64,000 bases of DNA, taken from assembly GCA_013306675.1 (NCBI GenBank), contig JABLUY010000131.1, forward strand, positions 1-64,000. The letters run 5' to 3'. The translations under genes and the position numbers were made by a program. The DNA comes from Thraustochytrium sp. TN22. Taxonomy: Eukaryota > Sar > Bigyra > Thraustochytrida > Thraustochytriidae. The notes under the pieces were generated by a model. The model searched no databases, was not told the DNA's origin, and saw only the letters and a program-made list of their open reading frames with translations. Of the stretch, positions 59,062-64,000 are shown piece by piece (positions within the stretch are counted from its first letter, which is position 1; each line of letters opens with the position of its first letter).

Positions 59062-60450
59062 ATGGCGCCTCGCGAGGCGTGGCGGGAGGAGCTCTTCTGC
59101 GCGATCAGCGGCGATGACGTGAGGACTGTGCGCAGATTATTGGCTGAGCAGGGCATGCTCAAGGAAGGCAGCGCCGACAAACTGGTCTTTGGCGTGCAGT
59201 ACAAGGAGCAGGATGTCGTCGCGCGCGGCGAGGCGACCTTGGGAGACGAGGTGGAGTTCCAGGAGGAGCGGCGGGCCCGGCGGAAAATCTTTATTGCCTA
59301 CGGGGCGCATCTCGAAGACAGTCGCGGCTTCGTGCGATACGGCGCGACATGTTTGCACGTGGCCGTGTGGAGGGACGCGCGGCGCGTGGCCAGGGCGCTC
59401 AACGCGCTGGGCGCGTCCACGGGCCGAACGGATGCTCTTGGTGGCACCGTCTTTGACCGCGTGCACTCGGACCCAATGAAGCAGCTCCTGCGGCGCCCGC
59501 CGGCGCCGCGAGACCTGAGGGTGGTCGCCTGCGGACGGCGCTCTGCGCTGCTTCAGTGGACGGTGAGCCAGTGCAAGCCACGCGTTGACCTCTTCGAGGT
59601 GCAGGAGGTGCACACGCAGCGGACCTGGAGGCTCGATGCCATGCGCGACGTGGATCGCTTCCCGCTGACGCAGGACCGCGATGGCCCAACGGCGTGCATC
59701 TTCGAGACGCCGCCTGGGACCGTGGAGTCCGCCGCGACCTACGCCTTTGAGGTTCGCAGCCGAAATTCGTGCGGGTTTTGGAGCGAGTGGTGTGAGGTGC
59801 ACGCCGAGACCCGCTCAGCACACTGGCTCGACGAGTGGGAGGAGGACCTAGGTGCAGTCGAGGAGGAGGAGGGCAAGACATCCAAGGCGACAAGCTTGCA
59901 GCATCTGGTCGACGACGAGCGGGTCGAGACAGAGCAGAAGCAGACCGCGGCCAAAGCTCGAGGAGCGCGCGCCCGCACGCGCGAGCTCGTCCTCGGGTCG
60001 CGCAGCTTCGGCATGGTGCGCGAGTGCGATTGGTTCCGCGCGGCCCTTGAGGAGCAGGGGCGTGCGGCGACGCTTCTGCAGTCGCTCGCGCGAGCCCACA
60101 TCCAGCGGAAGCGGTATGTGGAGAACGCGTGGATCCAGCGCCGGGCACTGCGCAGATCAGGTTCCGTGCGGATCCTGCAGCGCTTTTACCACGCGTGGGT
60201 CAGCGCGGCTGCCCAGGAGCGTCGCCTTGCCCACCTACGGCAGCGGCGAGCCGCGGCAGCCGTGGCCGCGCGCGCGTCCGCCGCGCAGTCCGTGCTGGTG
60301 TCGAGCTCTGAGAAGCAGGACCTCAAATCGCGGCGTCGACGCCAGCGGCGATCCATGGAGGCTGCCGTGCGCAAGGAGGCTGAGCGCCTGCAGCTCCTGC
60401 GCAGCAACGGCTTCGACTTTACTGTCGCCCTTCCCGGGCCGTGGCACTGA
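59062..60450 (+). CDS. Ankyrin-like / fibronectin type III / IQ-motif protein
   Basis: The 462-residue protein starts 9 nt after an in-frame stop, so the ATG at 59062 is well supported. Residues 11-31 (LFCAISGDDVRTVRRLLAEQ) and ~95-125 (YGATCLHVAVWRDARRVARA, ALGAS) look like ankyrin repeats. Residues ~145-250 form an FN3-like domain (APRDLRVVACGRRSALLQW; TYAFEVRSRNSCGFWSEW). Two IQ-type calmodulin-binding helices follow: ATLLQSLARAHIQRKRYVE (~335) and VRILQRFYHAWVSAAAQERR (~370). The C-terminus is basic. There is no signal peptide or membrane span, so FN3 here is intracellular. The combination suggests a cytoskeletal or flagellar scaffold that binds calmodulin; that role is inference. I recognise no named orthologue. 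Confidence 0.65.
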   Translation: MAPREAWREELFCAISGDDVRTVRRLLAEQGMLKEGSADKLVFGVQYKEQDVVARGEATLGDEVEFQEERRARRKIFIAYGAHLEDSRGFVRYGATCLHVAVWRDARRVARALNALGASTGRTDALGGTVFDRVHSDPMKQLLRRPPAPRDLRVVACGRRSALLQWTVSQCKPRVDLFEVQEVHTQRTWRLDAMRDVDRFPLTQDRDGPTACIFETPPGTVESAATYAFEVRSRNSCGFWSEWCEVHAETRSAHWLDEWEEDLGAVEEEEGKTSKATSLQHLVDDERVETEQKQTAAKARGARARTRELVLGSRSFGMVRECDWFRAALEEQGRAATLLQSLARAHIQRKRYVENAWIQRRALRRSGSVRILQRFYHAWVSAAAQERRLAHLRQRRAAAAVAARASAAQSVLVSSSEKQDLKSRRRRQRRSMEAAVRKEAERLQLLRSNGFDFTVALPGPWH

Positions 60451-60638
60451 GAAAATTGGATTCCCCTCCACCCCGCGGGCCATGATTGAACTTGAAGAGC
60501 AAACACCATGATATCATTCTTATTCTCGTGGCTCACTGGCAGTGCGCGCTCACTCTCTCGCGGCCACCTGATCTCATCTCAACACCTGTTCGTTCGCCTC
60601 TAAAGTCGTTGACTCTGATCGCGATGCATCCAACTAGG

Positions 60639-62050
60639 CTAGTTCCGCCAATCCTCCTCCTCCGTGTTGCTAGGCATGGGCACGTACATGTTGAGCTGCT
60701 TGTTCCAGATCATGGGCACATTCTCCTCGGCGGCCTTCTCGACCTTCTTCTTCTTCTTCTTACGGCGCTTGCGGATGCCAAGCATGCTGATCTTGGGGTC
60801 GGCCGAGCCGTCGGCGGCAGCCCCGGTCCCGGCTTCGTCGTCCTCATGCTCGTCCTCGTCCTCGTACTCGGAGCCAGACCCCTCTGAAGACTCGGCCTCG
60901 TCCGAGACCACGCGCGCGCGCTTCTTGCGCGCCGAGGGCGCCCTCGGCACACGCTTGAAGGACTCCAGCACGGCCTCGAGCTTCGTTTTGCCCTTGTGCT
61001 TTTCCTCCAGGGCCACGAGACGCTTCTCGATGGAGCCGATAGTCTCAAGCTGCGTGTCCGCGTCGTTCATTGACTTGCCAACAGCCTCCATCTGGTTCTC
61101 GATGCTCATGATGAGGGCGCTGGCGAAGATGCCGGCGCGCCGCACCACTTCGCGCTTGGAGACCAGCGACTGCAGCGCCGTCATAGTGGTGTCCCGGAGG
61201 TCGTTGAAGTCCTCCTCCGACATGGCCTCCAGCGCCTTTTGCAGCCGCAGGGCCTCCGAGGTGGAAGACGACGAAGATGACGGCGGCTCGCCCTTGTCCG
61301 CGCGCTCACGAAGAGCGCGCATGCTGTCCCGCGCAAGATTCATCACATGGTCCGCGTCGGCGCGCGCATCCTCGGCGGCGCGGGACTGCAGCGGCAACAG
61401 GCGCGCCACCGGTACGCGGTGGATGGTCGAGATGGACGTCTCGCGGCGTAGCGGGTGCGTCCGGTCGCCGTTGCGGCCCTCGTCGTCGTCCTCCGCCTCC
61501 TCCTCGTCGTCGTCGAAGTCGTCGTCGTCGCTGTCCACATCGCCCTCCGGGCCGTTGAGGGCGGGTAGCTCGCCGAACTCGGTCTCAAGGCTCGCCTTGC
61601 TCAGCCGCCGTTTGAGCGACATGACAAATCCCTCGTCGAAGACACGTCGCCGCGCCCAAATGTTGAGGATACGTAGAAACTTGGCGCGGTTCGTTGCGTC
61701 GTCCTTCACCAGGTCCACGGCTTCGGGCAGCACACCCTTGAAGGCTGACCACAGCGGCCTGCCGCGGCTCTTCTGCACGATGTCGTTGGCCACGTACATG
61801 TACACCAGCGCATCGGACTTGTTCTCGCGCACATTCTGTAGCCACACCTGCGTCGTCGTTGTCGTCTCGACTCGCGTCATCTGTTAGTTCGTTCGCGCCG
61901 CGTCCGCGTCTGCGCCCGCCCTAAGCGTCCACGTACCGCGACGAAGTCTGGCACTGCATCCGCATCCAGGTCGATGGCCACGCTCGCGATGCGCTCGATG
62001 TCCTCCTGTGTGCCATCCAGCGTGCGCAGCTGCCGCCGCACCTCCTCCAT
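60639..62050 (-). CDS. CID-domain protein, RPRD/Rtt103-like, two exons
   Basis: Exon 1 (61937-62050, 38 codons) joined to exon 2 (60639-61847) gives a 440-residue protein. The junction reads VPDFVA-VWLQNVRENK, continuous across a CTD-interacting domain (residues ~1-125): RTLDGTQEDIERIASVAIDL, ALVYMYVANDIVQKSRGRPL, RAKFLRILNIWARRRVF. CID proteins of the RPRD/Rtt103 type bind the phosphorylated RNA polymerase II C-terminal domain and act in elongation and termination. After an acidic stretch (DSDDDDFDDDEEEAEDDDEG) comes a helical, probably coiled-coil region (~200-320), then a basic nuclear-localisation-like RKRRKKKKKKVEK. Human RPRD1 is shorter (about 310-330). The frame is open upstream of 62050, but that part is a His-Glu simple repeat and was not used. 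Confidence 0.85.
61848..61936 (-). other. Spliceosomal intron in the CID-domain gene (89 nt)
   Basis: On the minus strand the donor is GCG/GTACGT and the acceptor is GACGCAG/GTG. Removal restores the CID domain at phase 0. Without splicing, the second frame would start at a Met inside the intron and lack the first third of the domain. Confidence 0.88.
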
Positions 62051-62288
62051 CGTCGCCTGCGGCGCGTGACGGCTGCCGCGCCGCGCCCGCGCGCCCGCGC
62101 CGCTTGCCGGGGCCGCCTCAAACGTTTGGGCTCTGCAGTGGGGGCCAAACCTGCTTTGACTGACAGTGACAGGTGAGGCCGCTGCCGGTGGTCGCGCCGA
62201 GCAAGCGTTTACGACGAGCTGCACCTGCCTACATTCGTGTATGTGCTCGTGTTCGTGCACCTGTTCACGTTGTTTATGCCCATGCTCA

Positions 62289-62327
<39 letters not shown>

Positions 62328-62553
62328 ATCTGTCCACGTTATTTATGCCCATGCTCATGCTCATCATGCTCGTGCTCGTGCTCGGGCGCACGATTGTGTT
62401 CGTGTTCATGTTCGTGTTTGAGGTCGAATTCGTGTTCATGTTCGTGCGCCTGCCCACGTGCTCGTGCTTGCGATTCTTGATGATTTCTTTTTCTTTATGC
62501 CAGGCACCTGGTAAAGTTGAATCGTTCGTTAATGGCCTTCGTTTTGAAAGAAC
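62051..62553. other. Intergenic region, CID gene / DNAI7-like gene
   Basis: 503 bp between two minus-strand genes, dominated by a hexanucleotide-type repeat (62240-62460). The remainder is the GC-rich leader of the CID gene and the 3' flank of the DNAI7-like gene. No gene is supported. Confidence 0.5.
62240..62460. repeat. GTGCTC/ATGCTC hexamer repeat with a larger duplication
   Basis: Runs of GTGCTC with ATGCTC and TTCGTG variants fill this interval. A larger unit beginning CACGTT(G/A)TTTATGCCCATG is present twice (about 62267 and 62335). The repeat keeps frames open on both strands (His-Glu on minus, Leu-Val on plus), so those frames are artefacts. Confidence 0.85.
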
Positions 62554-64000
62554 CTAAATCGTGAAGGAAAGCGGGCGCAGGGTATGAAGCACTTGCTCGA
62601 GTGCATCGCGGAGGCCAGTGGATGCTGCGTTGTCCTGCATCCTGTGCACGCGGTCCTTGCAGTAAATGGCAGCGTCGTCGAGGGCGTTCTCCAGGTAGAC
62701 GTGAGTGGTCTGCTCCTTGAGGATGGTGTCAGTGTCGAGCTGGTCGTCGGTCTCGCGCATGCGCAGCAGCGCGCACTTGATGGCGGTATCGCGCACCTCA
62801 GCATCGTTCTGGAAGAGGACAATGCGCGGCTCGGAAGGCACAGGGTCAGGCTCGATGAGTGCAGCGGCGGCCTCCTCAGCCTCGCGCGCAGCGGCCTCGG
62901 CGGCGGCGGCGGCGGCCTCGGCCTCGAGACGCGCCTGCTCCTCCTTGTCCTTCTTCTTGTCCTTCTTCTTGTCCTTCTTCTTGTCCTTCTTCTCCTCCGC
63001 TGCCGCCTCCTGCTTCTCCTCCGCAGGGGCGGTCTCCTTGGACTCCTCGACCTCTTCCTTGGCCTCGGCACCCTCTGGCGCTGCTGCAGCCTCGGCCTCG
63101 ACGGCGGCCGGGTCGGCGGCGGTCTCAGCGGCTGCGTCGTCGGCAGCGGCCGCCGGGTCGCCGCTGGCGTTGACGGCATCGCCGGCTCCGAGGTCCTGCT
63201 GAAGGATGGCGTGGATGTCAAAGGCGCTGTCTGCCGCTTCGTAGGCCTCCTGCAGGTTGATGCAGCAGAGGTCTGGGCCAAGCTGCTGGTTCCAGCGGCT
63301 CGTGGCGACGGCGAAGGCGCTAGCGACGGCGGCGCTAAGCTCCCCGTAAATGTGGCGCTCAAGGCGCTCGTCCTTGAGGCTGAGGCGGCCGTCGAGCACC
63401 TTGGCGCCGTGAGGGAGCGCCTGGGTCTCCAGCGGGGAGCGCAGGTCAATGCCACAAGCCGCAAGCGCGGAAAAGAGCTCCTCGGGCCGCATGTCAACGT
63501 GGCGCAGGTGCGCAAGCTCGGCCTCAAGCGGCTCGAGCAGACGGCAGGTGCCGCGCGCGCCGACCTCGATCTTGACGAGCCACGAGGGGCATCGCAGCGT
63601 AAGGAGCGCAGCGCGCACGGTGGGCGCGCCGCGTGGCGAATCCTGGTCCACCTCGTCCTCCGCGAACGGGTCGGCCTCCTCCTCGTCCTCGTTCGCCTCG
63701 TCCTCCGGATCCGCTGCGCCGCCGCCGCCAGCCTCTTCGTCGGCATGCTTCTGGTCGTCGGCAGGGCCTCCGCGACGGTCCCGCTTCTTCTTTTGGGCGT
63801 CGCGCTGCCGGAAAACGGGCGTGAGCGACCAGTATCGGAAGGGGTGGTCCACGTCCCGGCGTTGCAGCAGCGCGTGCGCCGTGTTGCGTGTGGTGGTGAA
63901 GTTGACCACGCGGGCCCTGACATCGAAGGTGACCTCCGACACGCCGTCCTCGGTCCAGGCGCCCAGAGTTTCGTCCCAGGCGCCCACGCGAAAGCCGGAC
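62554..64000 (-). CDS. DNAI7: CASC1/DNAI7-like axonemal dynein-associated protein, 5' partial
   Basis: The frame runs off the right edge, so only the C-terminal ~480 residues are seen; the first in-window start-like codon (63987) is GTG, and the frame stays open through SGFRVGAWDETLGAW at the edge. Features recalled from CASC1/DNAI7: VTFDVRARVVNFTTTRNTAH then HPFRYWSLTPVF, the block WLVKIEVGARGTCRLLEPLE, the FSALAACGIDLRSP segment, and IYGELSAAVASAFAVATSRW followed by NQQLGPD. DNAI7 is linked to axonemal dynein assembly in cilia and flagella, so this implies a flagellate stage. A long Ala/Glu/Lys-rich insert (Lys-Asp repeats encoded by a 12-nt unit at ~62943-62992) interrupts it before the conserved-looking C-terminus (RDTAIKCALLRMRETDDQLD). 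Confidence 0.65.
   Translation of the reverse strand, partial: SGFRVGAWDETLGAWTEDGVSEVTFDVRARVVNFTTTRNTAHALLQRRDVDHPFRYWSLTPVFRQRDAQKKKRDRRGGPADDQKHADEEAGGGGAADPEDEANEDEEEADPFAEDEVDQDSPRGAPTVRAALLTLRCPSWLVKIEVGARGTCRLLEPLEAELAHLRHVDMRPEELFSALAACGIDLRSPLETQALPHGAKVLDGRLSLKDERLERHIYGELSAAVASAFAVATSRWNQQLGPDLCCINLQEAYEAADSAFDIHAILQQDLGAGDAVNASGDPAAAADDAAAETAADPAAVEAEAAAAPEGAEAKEEVEESKETAPAEEKQEAAAEEKKDKKKDKKKDKKKDKEEQARLEAEAAAAAAEAAAREAEEAAAALIEPDPVPSEPRIVLFQNDAEVRDTAIKCALLRMRETDDQLDTDTILKEQTTHVYLENALDDAAIYCKDRVHRMQDNAASTGLRDALEQVLHTLRPLSFTI
62943..62992. repeat. 12-nt tandem repeat encoding KKDK units
   Basis: Four copies of CTTGTCCTTCTT on the plus strand encode a KKDKKKDKKKDK tract in the DNAI7-like protein. 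It is a coding minisatellite. Confidence 0.9.

Noticed and set aside
62051-62329. His-Glu-rich N-terminal extension of the CID protein
   Set aside because: It comes from the hexamer microsatellite. The CID domain starts directly after the ATG at 62050.
63985-63987. Start codon of the DNAI7-like gene at 63987
   Set aside because: The codon is GTG and the frame continues to the window edge, so the true start lies outside the window.

Overview
This 64 kb window is a compact, GC-rich eukaryotic nuclear region. It holds 13 protein-coding genes, one of them cut by the right edge, and I see no rRNA, tRNA, CRISPR array, virus-like element or transposon. Genes lie close together on both strands with gaps of about 0.2 to 1.2 kb. 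Only two genes need an intron (112 and 89 nt, both near the 5' end). The mix of core eukaryotic genes, an axonemal dynein-associated protein (so a flagellate stage), a giant IPT/ephrin-like-cysteine-rich surface protein, a TIR-like/TPR protein and a full ABCA transporter suggests a flagellated protist, most likely a stramenopile such as a thraustochytrid (labyrinthulomycete). That placement is inference from gene content and architecture, not from a marker gene.

Layout, left to right: SPT5 (+, 119-3082), convergent with RMC1 (-, 3286-6822). RMC1 is head-to-head with a single 30.2 kb uninterrupted reading frame (+, 7511-37714) that encodes a secreted-then-membrane protein of about 10,067 residues. 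It is followed tail-to-tail by the spliceosomal SmE gene (-, 38017-38319). Next come a DCN1-like neddylation factor (+, 39373-40629), THOC1 (+, two exons, 41171-43457), a LysM + UBA-like protein (-, 43660-44547), an AIG1/GIMAP-like GTPase (-, 45778-47157), a TIR-like/TPR protein (-, 48120-50312), a full-length ABCA transporter (-, 50957-58543), an ankyrin/FN3/IQ protein (+, 59062-60450), a CID-domain RPRD/Rtt103-like factor (-, two exons, 60639-62050) and the C-terminal part of a CASC1/DNAI7-like gene (-, 62554 to beyond 64000).

Four genes act in making or handling mRNA: SPT5 and the CID protein at RNA polymerase II, THOC1 in export, SmE in splicing. RMC1 and the ABCA transporter belong to endolysosomal and lipid traffic. 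The genes do not form an operon-like system. The most unusual object is the giant protein: three N-terminal repeats, three cadherin/CSPG-like repeats, about 65 IPT/TIG domains, a cysteine-rich GCC2/GCC3-like stalk, one more IPT, a bundle of 8 to 10 membrane segments and a cytoplasmic tail with a thrice-repeated short motif. The next most interesting are the TIR-like/TPR protein and the AIG1-like GTPase with a substituted P-loop lysine.
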